A stretch of 64,000 bases of DNA from Spirometra erinaceieuropaei (GCA_902702965.1 CACRXP010000022.1:831231-895230), one strand, 5' to 3'; shown: positions 11,361 to 24,959, numbered from the stretch's first letter. Notes: generated by a model not told the origin, from the letters alone. Numbers and translations are program-made.

Positions 11361-13608
11361 ACGCCGCTGAGCGGCTGCTGGCGGAGCTCGAGAGCTCCAA
11401 GGAAATATGGGACGAGTGAGTTCCGTAGCGCGATTGGTGAGCGCCCTTCTATCATTAAATCAAAAACTGTTATGACTCTAAAAGATTTTGACAGGGCGAA
11501 GGTGACGAAACAGACATAATTCAATGACACCGAAGGTATCGTGTGCTCTTGCATAACTGCAGATGGTTACTGCGCACTTATTAAACAAGCTGTTAATCAA
11601 GGAAGCATTATATCACAATCAAGTGGGATGGATGTATAAGCAACAGGAAACGTTGTCCGCAAAAGGCGTGGGAGGGGGGGGAAGTGCGCTGATGCGAGAG
11701 GGGATAGTTGAGAGCTGTGGTTACATCAAAAACCCGTCAGGCCTGATTAAGGTTACGAGATTCATGGAATTCATTTGGTTCTGTATGTCTCGTCGACTTC
11801 GCACTGCTAAAGTTTCTTGTGAGAAAACGATGATTTACGTAAGTGTGGAAAATCTGCGAAAAGGCCAATTTTCAACGAACGTTCAAAGCCAGACAAATGA
11901 AAGGAGAGGCGGAAGAACTGCAAGGCCAAAAATAAACCTACCTGACGTGTTGTAATTGGCGGGCAAACAGGAGGTTCTTCACAAAATGACTTAGTTGAGG
12001 GCTCAACCCGTTCAGAGACATCACTAAAAAGATGGAAAGGAGTTGTGGCGGTCACAGCTGGAGTTTTTAGATGACTTGGGTTGCAATAATGATTGCAGGA
12101 ACAGTGCTGACCAAGCAGACGGACTTGGTGCTACCAAAAGTGAGGTTAGTATAATTCCGGTAGTGATTTTACTATTTAGTATTTGGTACGGCTGTCCAAC
12201 AGAACAGGCATTGACGATGTCACGGATAGCACCACAGCGGTACTCAAAACATTTCCTGCCCTTGCTTCAGAAGTTCAAGAACCGCCTTCATGGCTTGACA
12301 GATTATATAAAAGCGACTTTCGAGTTGAATACTTTATCAGCTGCACTTGGACAACGACATCGGATTCATGGGAGGGGGAAGAACGCATCATAATTACAGT
12401 TGTCTTCCCTGGCGGTTTGGCGCTACAGGCAGTGGTGGCTAGATGCCTCCATGCCTCACTAGTCTTTCTGTTGGGAATGTCTGCATTCCCACGAGGAGTC
12501 AATTTCACAGAAAAGCGCGTGCACGCGTCTCCCACGTTGCATGCCATGAACGAGCGCTTGACAGCGTCCCGCATTGGTTGTGGCCACAGTGCTCACGTCA
12601 GATCTGATTAGTCCATGTCTGTGAGGAGCCGCTCGACTCTTACAGAACTTTCTCTGGAAGCGCATTGGACGGAATATTAGCCAACCTGAACGGGATGCTA
12701 TAAATACACCCAGCGTTTCAGTGGCAAGAACCTCCAGGTTATTAGTACATTTTCTCACGGCCGACTGCGTTTCCTCTCTTTACTGTGTTGGTGTTGGGGA
12801 CAACAGTTAAGTGCGCATACGATTCGTGGGATCTCTTGAATACCAGGCCGCGTCATAATACTTTCAAGCCAATCGTCCGTATGGTTCAATCTAATCCTTG
12901 AGCCACATCCACGGAGGCCACCTGGGAAAGATCTTTACGGCATTTTCGAGGAGTTTAATTTCCCTCTGTGAGGACGAAACAATGGGCGAGCCCAGGCCAT
13001 TTCCCGCCTTTGCTCGATCACCCCGCGGAGCTAAGTTATCACACTGCCGAGGACTCTTATAACTCAGCAGGAATGTCGCTTTGCTATTGCACAAGTTAAG
13101 TATCCCATTAGATTTCATTAACTCCGACGAGTCATAGGCCCACGTAAGAGGCGAGAGAACGAGGCCGGCATCAGGAACCCATCCTTACGACAAATCAGCA
13201 CATGCTCCGGTAGAATAAAGATGAAAAACTTGAATCTATCGGGACACGTTAAAATTTTTGGCTTGCTGGGTTACCAACTGCAGTGACTCTCAATGCAGCC
13301 TTGGAGAATTATCACCTACGCGAGCCAGATGCGTGGACCCCCTTGAACAAAGGCTGTTTCATGTGGGTCTGGGGACGGGGTCGTGTGCGACGCGCCTGGA
13401 CGAGCCAATGCGTCCACGCCCACCTGCGATTGATCCAATCTTGTCTTCCCACCGGAGCACAGTGGGTGTGAAAGGTGAGGTAGATGCGGTGAAAGTCCGA
13501 ATCGCCATGCATAAATTCACGTACAAATAACCGTCGATGGGTCCAGTTCGTGAGGCAGTGATGGACATCGTCGCTTGCGACGATGAATGTGTCGTGTCGT
13601 ATTGCAAC
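11361..13608. other. no gene recognised; two overlapping unexplained ORFs
   Basis: Two overlapping plus-strand frames (12043-12393, 116 codons, and 12183-12611, 142 codons) are open in the same place. Neither has a motif I recognise, and a minus-strand frame is open there too, so this is probably chance or decayed repeat. The 130-codon frame at 11563-11955 is equally unsupported. The segment 13,258-13,530 resembles repeat-derived DNA but has no second copy here. Confidence 0.3.
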
Positions 13609-13671
13609 ACCACCACCACCACCACCACCACCACCACCACCACCACCACCACCACCACCACCACCACCACC
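13609..13671 (+). repeat. (ACC)21 microsatellite
   Basis: Sixty-three bases of perfect ACC repeat. It creates long artificial Thr, His and Trp/Val runs in translated frames, which should not be read as proteins. Confidence 0.97.
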
Positions 13672-16189
13672 AAAGAAATGGTGCTCGAAATTCCTTCATC
13701 TACCGTAACGTTTGTCTGTGCGGGGTAGCCTTCCTAGAGACCAGTTTCAGTCAGGACAACAAACCTAGGAATTCCCATCACGCGTACACTAGGCCGTTGA
13801 CATTCAAGGGCTGTAGAGCACAATTTCTACTATTCAACAAGGATGCAAAAGTTAAGCAGCTTAAATCAAGAATTGTGGCTCAAGAGCTTGTAGGTGCGGT
13901 CTTTCACTTTTAAGAGCACTGTAGGCGTATTCTGATAAGCACACAAGGGCGTTCTTGAAGTCTATGCATTATCTAACATAGTTTGTGTTTATAGAAATAT
14001 TTTGAATAAAATTTGGTAGTAAATAAACATTGCCTGCTCTTAAATATTACTCCACAAAGAGACAACACTTTCTACAAATAGCTTAGGAATTCTTTAGCGC
14101 CTTGTTTCCATCGGAGCAGATGGACTTAGATGCTGGAGTCAAAAATACACTAATAAGGAAGCTTTTAAAAATATGACTATTAAGGGAGCGCATGGGTCTG
14201 GAATTCTACAACTGAGACTATGTGCTATGCGCATCAGTTTGGTAAGTATTTACCTTCGGTGTACATCGTTTTTGTAATTATGCATCGGTCTCTACTGTAT
14301 GCTTGTATATGGAGCCTAGCAGGACCAAAGGGGACCATTTGAATACTTTCCAAAATACTGAAGTGTTAGAAATGTGACACTTATCGATCTTTTCTGAATG
14401 TAAGATAAAAAACGGACATTTCATCTTGTCTTGGAGACCCAGACTGGAGCCCTACCAGGTAAAACAACAAGAAGCAAGTAATAATTGCAAACTGCTACCG
14501 ACAGTGACAACCGGACATTGCTATCAACAACCAGCTATACCCTAAGTCTGGGCTGGAAACATATGACAGGGTGGTTACTCATCAGGCATTTGAATGAAAC
14601 CGCCAAACACTTGAGCCACGGTCCCAAGTTCTATCAGTTGATACTGGAAATACTTAAAAGCACACAGGTGATTCCGTTCTTCCCTACAGTTCCAGTCTTC
14701 AGTCCTCATATTGCTGAGTAGTCAATACTCGATGTGGAAATAAGATGATCAGTTCTAACTCATCGATCGTGTTAAGCGCGGACTGTATGCCGGACCTCCA
14801 AGGCCAAACAGTATGATCAAATTCTGGAACACAATAAGGATAGGTGGGGGAACGTTACTTCCGTGCTGATGGAAATTTCCGACAGCAGCGAACGGGACAT
14901 GAGCTCGCGATCGAACTGGTAGAGCTCGTCTCATTGGTCAACGGAATCCTGGTTCAAAGCACTTTGGCCTATTAGGTCGGGATCGGGGTACTTCTGATGG
15001 GCGAAGAGCCATACATTTTACGTTCAGCCTCCCGATAAACCTGTTGGTGATACTTCCGACAGCAGTGTTATCTGGGCATAAAACAAAATACTTACTTGTC
15101 GACTCTTGGGGGCTAAAATTTCAAAAGAATGTGGCAGTTAGCCTTATTTCAACAGAAAACCAACTTCTCATTCGAAATCTGAACTGAGACACACCAGCTT
15201 CATCCGTAGTTCGGCAACGAATGTCTTGGGAAGACCTGCAGATGGGGAAAGTAGAGTTGACATCGGTCGAGTTGCTGAGTCGGATTGATGCTTTAATCGT
15301 TCTGGCGACTGTAATTCAGGCTGCTGCAGTTCCACTCTCGACAGAGATGGCGAAATGGGTGTTGGCTTCGTAGGCTGCGTACCTGGGCATTTAGTGGTAC
15401 GGGGTTGGGAGATCCCGAACGATTTCCTTATGGGCAGCGGTGGTGGTGATTCTTCATACAGCTAGAAAGGAGAGAAAGCAGTCGATAGGAAAGGTAGGAA
15501 AGCTGCTTTTTAATCTCTCTATCACCGTGAACCGCCAAAATCTAGGACTGCTTAATACGGGCCGAGTGTGCTCTTGCCCACAACAGACAACGATCTTACA
15601 TTATTCCATATAACTGGTAATGGAAATGTTTGTCAGTTGGGTTACGAAGCGCTTGAGTCCGGCAAAAAAGTTTGCCATGTTATCGACTAACGTCACGCAG
15701 AATATAGATTACTGGACATCAACAAGAACATAAACATACGCACAATAAATGAAGCTCGACTGTGGATAGGAGATAGAAAAAAACTCACATTGCCTTCACG
15801 ACCACCCTCATTTGCAACTCCATAGTCACCGCCGAAAGCAGTGCTTTAAAAAATGTCAAAATGGACCAATTAGTAGTGAAAGGCTTCATTAGGGGCGGGT
15901 GACTAACTGATTCCAGCAGCTGGAAAAGACTGAAGAAGAACGGTGGTCAATGATTTACTCGCGACATAACATCAGAGAAATGAGTTAAGCCTATTAAATA
16001 ATATTTCGAAAGTGTGGGAAAATGTCTCGCGGTAGGCAGAATCCCATCACTAAGGCACTGTGTAAATAGCAACATTAAAGCATTCTATGCTGCTGAAATC
16101 GCCCTAGGAACCTAAAGAGGGGATAGGTGCCATTTATTCGGGAATATGTGAGTAAATTCCTGTCCGTTTGACCCAACTGTGGAAAAATC
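13672..16189. other. no gene recognised
   Basis: No supported coding region. Near 14915-14975 a plus-strand GGTAGAGC plus GGTTCAAAGC pair gives a weak tRNA-like look (A and B box about 40 bases apart), but the rest does not fold as a tRNA. A short direct repeat of GAT-(A/G)CTTCCGACAGCAG type appears near 14,875 and 15,050. Confidence 0.3.
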
Positions 16190-16243
16190 GGCAGCCTCAA
16201 TGGGATTAGAACCCACGACACCTATCCACTAAGTGAGTCTGGT
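16190..16243 (-). mobile_element. truncated tRNA-derived SINE head
   Basis: On the minus strand the order is an A-box-like ACTTAGTGGATAGG, then TGTCGTGGGTTCTAATCCCA, which contains a good B box (GGTTCTAATCC). The two boxes are only about 10 bases apart, so the anticodon arm has been deleted and this cannot be a tRNA gene. It is best read as a deleted SINE head related to the one at 11,181. Confidence 0.55.
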
Positions 16244-17559
16244 AGTAATTTGATAAATTATACATTGATTATTTAGGAAATCGTGCCAGTCTGCGTTGCA
16301 AATCTATTACCTGAAGCAAATTCAGGTGAAGGCGAGTTTCGACTTACGGCGGATAAAAGCCCCAAACTTAATAATAACGAATAAGGCGCATTTTATATCA
16401 AAACTTCACTGGTTCCACCCTTTCTTCAATAAGTGTTGGGTTTTTGGAATTGAGTCGCCATTTGTCTACTCCCCATTCACATGGGACTTTTGTTAAATGT
16501 ACACCCATTGACCTATTTTACTCATTGTATACTGATTTTTCCCCTGTTTGTTTGTCTAAAATACAATAAGGAGGTCATGTGCACATTACGTTAGCACCGT
16601 TTTGAGAGAAATCACATCTGACACGAGTTTTGCAACTCATTCACCGGCGATTCTCGAAGATGTCGGCTGTTATCGCTTTTGATCTTCTGGTGTTATCTGT
16701 TTTGCTTACCCATTTTATCCAATGTGAATGGAAGCTTTATTTGCTGGGAATTTCGGAACGATACTTCCAAAACAAGGCCTGTCTCTCTCTGTGCCGAAGT
16801 TCACTAAACTACAGAATTCATCTTACAGTTGTGGTCGATTCTTGAAACCGACTTCTCAGAAAAGAGATAATGCAGGTCAGAAAGTATGCATATGGAAGAA
16901 ATTATTTAAATACACATTTAAGCTTTCCAGTCGGCTGACTTTCAGTTTCAAACGTCGGCATACAAAAGAGTGCAGTCAGTTGACAATAAACGTTAATTCT
17001 GCAAAACAGTGGCAAGTAGACGGCACTTCCTGAAAAGTTATTTTCAACATCTTTTTTCGGATCCTAATTTTAAATGAGTTTAAGTACAATGACCTTCTTG
17101 AACGGCTTTGAAAACGAACCTATACAATGTCATCTGAAAAGGCAGAACGACGGTCGGCAAAACGCGGTTATTTAAGCAGGTCAACAAGGCAAACGACCTC
17201 TTTAAAGGTTAACTTACTCGAGAGGCACATAATTGCATCCCTTGAGAGAAAGACAGAAATGAGAATTGGTTGAAAGTCAACAGAAGTATGCAAGGGACGG
17301 TTCAAAAAGCAGTTGATAACACAGCAAATAAATACAATAAATAAACTTCGACGGTATATAAGATAACTTATAGAGGGAAGTGAAACATGACCGCTACTAG
17401 ATTTAACAACGCGCCTTGCAGAAAAGGCGTCCAAGCTACTACATTCAACTGACGGTACAACTGAGGCCTGGCAGTTAACTCAGTGTGTTTGTGTGGGGTG
17501 GTCGAAAGGTGGACTAAGAGTCGACCTCAATAGCTCCTCCTAAACCATACCTCTACGGC
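16244..17559. other. no gene recognised; one signal-peptide-like ORF
   Basis: At 16660 a plus-strand ATG opens with MSAVIAFDLLVLSVLLTHF, which looks like a signal peptide, and a GT follows soon after (16,721) where a splice donor could sit. A second frame (16728-17033, 101 codons, lysine and serine rich) overlaps it. There is no domain, no second exon I can support and no homologous copy, so a host first exon is only a possibility. Confidence 0.25.
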
Positions 17560-18320
17560 ATTTTCACGCATGTGAAGTCCGAGTTACCCACCCCCTTTGT
17601 GTGGAGTCCTGGTGAGCTGTGCGAGAGGACAAGCCGCGTGTGTGGCTCGCGCAGACGAGCTGCCTAGCTCTGTCAGGCATTGCGTCCCATCTCCGTACTA
17701 GATGACTTAGCGGCTTTGGCAGTGAAGTGATGACTGAGAGGGGTAGGGGAGAGTGAAGTCGACTCTGGAGACTGCATCCTGCCGGCACCCAGCGCATATT
17801 CCTCACTATGAACAATCGGACGCGTTTTTCAACTGCCACAGTGGGCTAAAAAGTCGTGGTTTGGAAGGATGCCAACCGACGAGATAACTCGATCCTTCCC
17901 AGGACTGAGTGTCAGGCTGCAATGGTTCTCTCTCAATGCGGCTTTTCATGGCACCCCCACTCAGTTTAGATCGGAATCGTCACTTTGCTTAGGCGAAATT
18001 CTGGTCCACTGAGTGCGGACCAGGCGTGTATGACACGAGCGGACGAGCTACTTAGCCTTTTCAGTCAATACGCTCGATCCCGCCGTTGGTCTTCTCGACT
18101 CTGTCCTGACAGTGGGCTCGGATGGGTGAAATAAGAGATAGTGCGGTAGAAGCGGCGCAAGTCTACAACCAATACCAACTAATTCACACTCAAGTCATCG
18201 TCCATGAGCCCACCATGCAGTGGGACACCCAGTGCACACGTAGGTTATGAAGGCCAAACTATCGCATAGCGGATCAGAGGACTAATAGTAGGCGGATGAC
18301 CTCATTTAGTTCTGGCAAGT
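17560..18320 (+). repeat. dispersed repeat family, copy 2 (partly duplicated)
   Basis: Shares ordered blocks with copy 1: GAGATAACT, GGACTGAGTGTCAGGCTGCA, then GGCGCAAGTCTACAACCAAT and CCCACCATGCAGTGGGAC. Within this copy the block around CGGACGAGCTACTTAGCC (near 18,040) has a relative CAGACGAGCTGCCTAGCT near 17,655, so part of the unit is duplicated in tandem. It includes GTCGACTCTGGAGACTGCAT (17,758), which is also related to copy 4 at 60,463. Confidence 0.6.
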
Positions 18321-20364
18321 GGTGGCACATAAAATGCGTCGATATGTCGAGTTTGGACACTGTTTTTAAATAAGGATCCAACTGGAGAGGACAAAAAAGC
18401 AAAAGAACTAATTTCAAACACAGCACATACAAATGAACTGTTCATTTCTGATGAGGTTTGCGTAGTAAATACATTCACGTATGTCCACTTGATCTGACAA
18501 CGATGAATACTAAAATTTCTCTTCGAAAAGCAAGCCGTGATGAGATACGCTTACCCCCTCAACATCTATTCTGCCACAGCACACCGTAAAATATTTGCCA
18601 ACGAGGACGATTTGATCCACTCACCAACCAGGGAATAAGCCTAACAGGGAGGCATTTCATCATAATCGGCGCCGCTCAGGTGCAGACTCGATTGTCAAGC
18701 AAAGCCTTTTAACGCACGTCATGCCACTTCGACTATTTAAAGAAACATGGGGTGGTAGTGTGGAAGGACCATGGGTTAAATTCGGCTAGTCAGCAGACCC
18801 GTCAGTGTAGCGCTTTTTATTCATCCTTCGTAAAATTGTAAAGGGAGGCGTGCTAAGTACTTTAAAAAGTGTGGCATTGAAACTTCTGCCAGACATTTAT
18901 GGCAAGTGAAAGAAATGTGGAGTCGCTGGGTGCAATTTGCTTCGTAAGAGCGACCTTGCGTTGGCGGTATCTAGATAGGGCAGACACACGACAACGGAAT
19001 CGATAACCTCACTGCACCAGACTGCTGCGCATGCAGACCTGAAAACGCACACGAAATTCTAAACTTTCAAGTCTAACAGAGATAACTACTGTGGTTGGAC
19101 CGTGTGATGCAAATTCACTTATCCACGTATATCGCGATCGCCAAGACTGGATAGAAAGGGACGAATAGAGGCAATGCAAGTTCTCATAATCCCTAAATGG
19201 CAACTTGCTTTGTCGGGACGTGTTACATTCCAATAATGAGATCGGAAACTGGTATGTGTACCCCTGAACCATTGTGAAAGGTTACCTGTAACACGCGCAT
19301 GGTAGTAATAGGGGCCTTTTAAGAAAGGAAGCCCAGTTTTGTTAAATATATAGAAAGGTAAAATCGTATTTACGCTGCATACTTGTTCTAAAGTCCCAAA
19401 AAGGCCCTTTGTGGGAAAATAGTTTAGAGGTAGTGCACATATACGCGCCCTACCTATGAGGATAATTCATCTTTGAAAATCTATTTATGTGACAAATGTA
19501 CAGGAAAGCGAGGAGACCTCGGGAACCGGGCACTGCGCCCAATAACTCCCGTTAAAATGTCAGTCAAATGACAGGTGTTTAATTCCTAAACTGATTATGC
19601 AGACTGAAATTATGCGACAATTATCAGAGTTGGCTCAGAGCTTGGGCTGTGACTTTCAGGTAAATAAAAAGAAGAAATTATGTGACCATAAAAATAGCGT
19701 CGCAACCTGAACAGGCTTATGTTTTCGAACAACACATGATAAGGTCTCTTTTGGAAAAATCTGAAAAGTGTAAGTTTTGTCACAAGCGTGCTTTTAAATT
19801 ACGTGTTCCTTTAAAATGCAATGAGGCCTACCAATTGTGAAAGTATAACCATAGGAAGGAAGTACGAGACGTAGAATGCACCTAAACAATGTTTTTTTGC
19901 AGGAAAAAATAAAGCATATTGGCGACTGGAAGTCCGAATGAAACTACCTCTACGTAGTCTTTGTCGACACCATTGCATCATTTTTAGTATTGGATGCAAG
20001 TGCGAAAGGACGTCGCGTCGATCGCAGCCAGTGGTCGCCAGTTAAGAAAGGAGAGGAATTCGGCTACCATCTTCTGTTTATGTTAAGTTTTAATGTAAAA
20101 GATTATAAAATCTTTCCTACTGCCAGGTCATAAGGGACCCCACAATGTTCTCTTCAGGCTAGGTGGCACCAAGACTGACGTGTAAATCGTCGATACAGTC
20201 TTATAAAGGCTTTGAAGAATGCAACAATGAGCGATTTCATGCTTTATTGAGTTATATTTTTGCAGCTGTCATTTTATACCGTTCGTTTTTTTTGCAACAT
20301 AAACTCGTTCGTGTGAGTAGTGTCAAACATGTCGTGAAACATGTACGACAGGTCTAAAATGAAG
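18321..20364. other. no gene recognised
   Basis: AT-rich sequence with short frames only and no repeat that I can match in the window. Confidence 0.3.
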
Positions 20365-20560
20365 GTGAGGTCGACTGCAACTGAGTCCGCCTTCGGTCGT
20401 TCTGAATCCGTCTCGAGGGAGAAAAGTGTGGCAGATACATCGCAGGTCTACTACCACTAAACAAGTTCAAGCGCAATTCATTGTTCTGTGCCCACCACAC
20501 AGTGAGGCACACAGCAGACAACGTCGTTCGCGACTTATCCAAAACCACAGTTGTTTATTC
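20365..20560 (+). repeat. dispersed repeat family, partial copy 3
   Basis: GAGGTCGACTGCAACTGAG at its start and GTCTACTACCACTAAACAAG followed by TGTGCCCACCACACAGTGAG match the end blocks of copies 1 and 2 in order and spacing. The central part is missing. Confidence 0.5.
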
Positions 20561-22499
20561 TTTGTCGGCTGGAACAGTTACAAACCCAGCTCTTGTTGAT
20601 TCCCCGGTAGTTGCCATTTAGGATGTGAAGCTGGTTGGCGCAGTTTACGTGTGAGGGAGAATACGATCCAATGACGAAATGACTTCTTCGAGAGTTATGC
20701 TGTGTTCAGTTGTGTCAGCGAGATCGACTGCATTTGCGTACAAATAATTATCTCCGTTGGCAGAACAGTTAGCGCGCTGTCCTTTGCGAACACATGGTGA
20801 AAATAAACAGTTGTTTGTTAGGCTTTCTTACCTAATAAAGACGAATCTTTCCACAAAGTAAACCTGAGGTGAAGTTGTGGTCTGTGAGCAATTAATAGAA
20901 GAACTTGATCTGGAACCCTAATGGCGACAGAAAACTTGTAGGGGTCGGTCCATCGATGGAAGGGAATAAATAGTACGAGAAATTCTTAGGACCTTTAGCT
21001 TAGTAAAGACCGCTGAAGGTGCACTAAGCTGATTAGATCGACAAGAAAGTAGGAAATACGATTTAAAATTAGCAGTTCACTCATACCGCGGGCTGAGGGC
21101 TAGGAACGGAAGGTTCGCCTGGAGTAGCGGAATATTCGGAAAAAGGGTGTTCCCTAAAAAGTAACAATGAGTGGCTTATGCGTAGAACAACTCGACAAAT
21201 GGCAAGGAGCAAACAGCAGATACTTATAACCGGATATGCCAATTCGTCCGAACAAAAAACAAGCACATTGACGGCATGTGAATAACTCCAAAATCGTCTG
21301 TCAACTGGCAAAAAATGTGAGGAAATTCATGGCAGTCACAGTAGCCAGCAAAAAAATGTACACTAAGAAGGTCGCCCGACAGGCAAAACAGAAGGCTGTG
21401 CTATCATAAATGACTATCTTTTCATGGACTTCAGCCACCTGAGGACAAGACTCCTGCAAAAGAGGGCCAGAAGTTCCTCAATCTAAAGATCTAACAAGGA
21501 GAAGTATTGGTTTTGAAAGGTTGTGTACAAAGTCAGCTGGAACGCTACTGCAATTTGAAATAAATTGACCCACGGATCCCCGAGGGCATGCATATACCAC
21601 GCGCACTTTTCATCAACCACGTCGAAGAAGAGAAACTAGCCTACTTTTACAGCTTCCATATTTATCAAAGTCCACCGCCGAAGATTTCATAGAAAAGAAC
21701 AACACAAAATGCCAACCCCGGTAAACCTTTTCACTTCGGCTTCCTCAGGTTAACTGTGCCAAGCGTGGTAGAGGACGCTATTCACAAGGCTTGACTGCAT
21801 CCTCTGGACCGCTTCCGTAATGCCTGGTCAGCGAGATGCTCGACACATTCGCTAACCAATTAAGAACCTAAGCCTAGCGGCTTGACTACTTATCGGGAGA
21901 TCTAGTTCTCAGATCATTCAAACATTGTTCAATAGCAAAGTTGAAAGCGTGAGTTTGATCCAGACCGTCAGTAGACGGGAGATTATGGTTCACAAACATT
22001 AGGACCATTTGGTTTTGTTTTGACAATCCGATCACCGATTTGCTCTCCGTTAAAGCTATGTAAGAACAAAGCATTCCGTATACGAAACGTAATAAGGAAG
22101 CCGAGCAACCCATTAGACTATCTGCTGCCTACCCGGCGCGTAGAGGTAGCGAATAATGGAACGGCTTTCGGCGAAGGTTAACTGCGGGTCTGACAAATAA
22201 ATAGTCGCGGATCAGAATAGATAACGCTACCGGGGAGCAAAGGGTCAAGGCCTGGCAAACCGAATGTCTTATAAAACGCTCCAAACCCTGGTGGCAGCAC
22301 TGTGATATGGCGATCGTGAACCGTCATCTAAAAGAACTTTGTCCACCCCCGCTGCCTAGTTGTTAGGATTTGAGTCAAAGAGCTAGAGATGATTGCGAAT
22401 AAACAATTCGGGCGGCTTTTGGTGGCCTGTCGTACTCAAGATGGTTAAAAAATCATGAAAATGTCCGACAACAGTATTAAGGCTCATGCTACGGCGTCT
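20561..22499. other. no gene recognised
   Basis: No supported gene. The stretch 21,370-21,870 has several longer open pieces in shifting frames that might be a very old retroelement, but I could not name any motif. Confidence 0.3.
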
Positions 22500-24290
22500 G
22501 CCGGAGCTAACGCGCTCCGCAAACCCGGTCCAGTAGTGCCGACGAACAGTATGCGGACTGGGCTACTCAGCTGGAAACGGACTCTTGGTATTGGATGTCG
22601 GGAGGTGCGGACGTTCCTGGGCCTTGGTACCCAGAGTCCGACGACACGCAGCCTTCATCAGTACAACGCGTAGGCCTGCTGCCTGTCAGTGCTTGAGAAA
22701 TCAAGATCTCACTTCATCCTTTATCACAGCTGCTGACATCGCCATTGTCGTAAACACGGTTGGACGATCGCCCTCCGAAAATGAGCAAGCAACACACTGC
22801 TTTCGAGGAACCAAAAACCGCCTGGCTTACGTACGATAGAAGAGTCACTTTGCGAACATCTCTGTCGTTTCCGTGTACGTACCAAAATCAGCCGCCAATG
22901 AACGCGATGATGAGACCTACCCGCAGCTGCAGGAGTTAGTTGAAGAACGCTCCCACCCTGCTCCAACTATTATTTCCGGGGACTAGAATGACAGAAGTGG
23001 ACTCGGCAACTCGTCCAACAGGCGCTTTGACCTTGGTTTTCGATGAGACAATTGAGAACTCTGACATTTTATGAACGGCTTGTTTCCGTCGACATGCGCC
23101 TCCAGCACCACTAAGAACATCTGATGAACTCGTATTCAAACGATGGCCACATAGCCAGCCAGACTGACCATATTCTAGTAAGCTTATGCTTCCGCCGCTA
23201 GTTTGTTGCCAGTACCAAAACTGGAAACACTCATGGGTCAGACCACGTTTCCATGCTCACACGGCTGAAAACACCCTCTTCATTCGCACCCAGGCTGACA
23301 TTTGCAGGACACCTTCATACAGCAAAGTTATTTAAACCCTGCATGATCGAGGGCCTAAGCACAGAAATTCAGTCTCGCTTTATGACCCTAACATAAGGTA
23401 GCGGTATACGGTCATCAGTGGTGACCTCAGCACACGATGCAGTCGAAAAAATTCTTGAATTCTACAAACGACGTCGTAGTGACAGGACCAGAGGTATTGC
23501 CTTACAGCTGTCTGCCCAGATGGCTCGAGTTAGGCCCCAGAACGGTGATTCGTTCCGTCAACTCCGGAAAATGATGTCCAGGTTGAAGTGTGAATGGTGG
23601 CCCTGTTGCCGCTCTGGATTGATAGGGTGATTCGTCAATGGGGAGGGGGGAGGGGAAGACAAGGCCGTTCCTAACGCGTAGGGCTCGGACATATTTTTAT
23701 GTATCTTCAAGAAGCTTAAGACGAACTGCTAGAATTACCTCGGCAGAGGCCTCATCGACGTTCCTGGAAGTCACCGCCGTTGTCATTCTCAGGTGATTTC
23801 ACTGTGCGTGATTCAAGGACGAGACCCAACCGAGCCGGTCTTCGTGGTGGACTTGCGTGCGTGGCCCAGATATTCACAATGCAATGTATGCTTGAACTCA
23901 GGCATGACTACCAGTAACAGACGGCCGTCCGTTTGTTTAACTTTGTCGCAGCGTTCAACTCCGCCCACTGTGGGTCCTTGTTATGAATGATTGAACTATA
24001 CTGTTTTCTGGCAGAAATCCCCCCCCCATGATCAGGGCCTATAACCATTCCACGACTGTGCGAGTTTTGACCTAAAAACCTCTCAACCGTTCGGTATTCC
24101 ATCTTGAGGTCGACAAGGTTGTATCCTGTCGCCCATTCTGTTCGACTGCGTCACGGGCTGGATAGTCGAAAGGCCTCTACATGCTGTTGACGGAGATGGG
24201 TTTGCAATCGGCTGACCGATCTTGACTATGCTGACGAAAAAGCCCAGCTGGTCGAAATTTATGCTGATCTATAACCTATGGTGCCGGGGG
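22500..24290 (+). pseudogene. RTE-like retrotransposon ORF remnant, endonuclease to RT (family 2, copy 1)
   Basis: Fragments of an APE-type endonuclease and RT lie in order on the plus strand: NRLAYVR then SHFANISVVSVYVPKSAA (about 22,817-22,895), PTIISGD (22,965, the GDFN-type site with a stop in place of the next residue), SNDGHIASQTDHILV (23,131-23,175), GNTHGSDHVSMLTRLK (23,226-23,272, the SDH motif), then linker EKILEFYKRRRSD (23,447). RT follows after a gap: TRPNRAGLRGG, AQIFTMQCMLELRHDYQ (23,823-23,905), motif A as FNFVAAFNSAH with both Asp changed to Asn, and RQGCILSPILFD (about 24,138). The YADD motif is not preserved. Many stops and frame changes are present. The gap between 23,640 and 23,815 implies deletion of the start of RT. 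Confidence 0.7.
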
Positions 24291-24590
24291 TGAATAGTCG
24301 ATAAATCGGTCTGTTTATCCATTAAAGGTGGAGGATCAAACCGTTCTCCGGTTTTATTCATTCTTATTCAATAAGCTTCTGCCTAGGCAGGATTACCCAA
24401 GCAATCGATATACAATACAGAATCCACCAAATGACTACCAGACTCACTAATTAATAGCCTTTTTGGTATATTAGAATGGTTAATTTGACCCAACCGTGAT
24501 GTACTTAGTGGTCTCTGTTGATTCCATACGCTGCAGAACGCTCGGCGGACAACTTGGCCAAAATGTGATTAAACTAACGACCTCCGGTCA

Positions 24591-24666
24591 GGGCCTCGTA
24601 GCACAGGCGGTTTGAGCGTTGGATGTATTTGCTCTTGCTGTCGTGGGTTTGAACACCGCCGTTTTT
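24591..24666 (+). mobile_element. tRNA-like SINE head with Pol III-type terminator
   Basis: TAGCACAGGCGG (24599-24610) fits a Pol III A box in 11 of 12 positions and GGTTTGAACACC (24645-24656) resembles a B box. A D-arm-like GCAC/GAGC pairing exists, but the acceptor stem and anticodon stem do not form, so it is not a tRNA gene. A T5 run follows at 24662-24666, as a Pol III terminator would. It differs from the SINE at 11,181 and may represent a second SINE family. It lies between the two convergent RTE-like copies. Confidence 0.5.
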
Positions 24667-24959
24667 CATGGTTAATTCAGAAGAATCTCAACTACCTCGT
24701 GATGAGGATGTTGTCGAAAGGATAACGTAAGGCCTTTATCGTACCTCGAATAAATTCCGCCAACGGGGTTCTCACAATCTCTGTAAAGTTTCTTTGGGTC
24801 CGACGCGACATCTCCATCACCACAAACACCAACATATACCAGGCATCCATCGGTAAGTCCACCTAGATGGTTGTGTGTGCTGGGCTGTGCGAGTGGAAAA
24901 CGGACAAAAACCGGTGTTTACTTGTACTTGGTGCGGCTGTGATCCTGCCTGATGTAGTC

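Noticed and set aside
12183..12611. 142-codon plus-strand frame as a host exon
   Set aside because: Three other frames are open over the same bases, with no domain, splice signals or homologous copy.
13359..13913. Long Val, Trp, Thr and His runs in frames over 13,600-13,670
   Set aside because: They are translations of the (ACC)21 microsatellite on both strands, not proteins.
14915..14975. tRNA-like gene or SINE head
   Set aside because: Only weak A and B box matches; D, anticodon and acceptor stems do not form.
16190..16243. tRNA gene on the minus strand
   Set aside because: A and B boxes are about 10 bases apart, leaving no anticodon arm.
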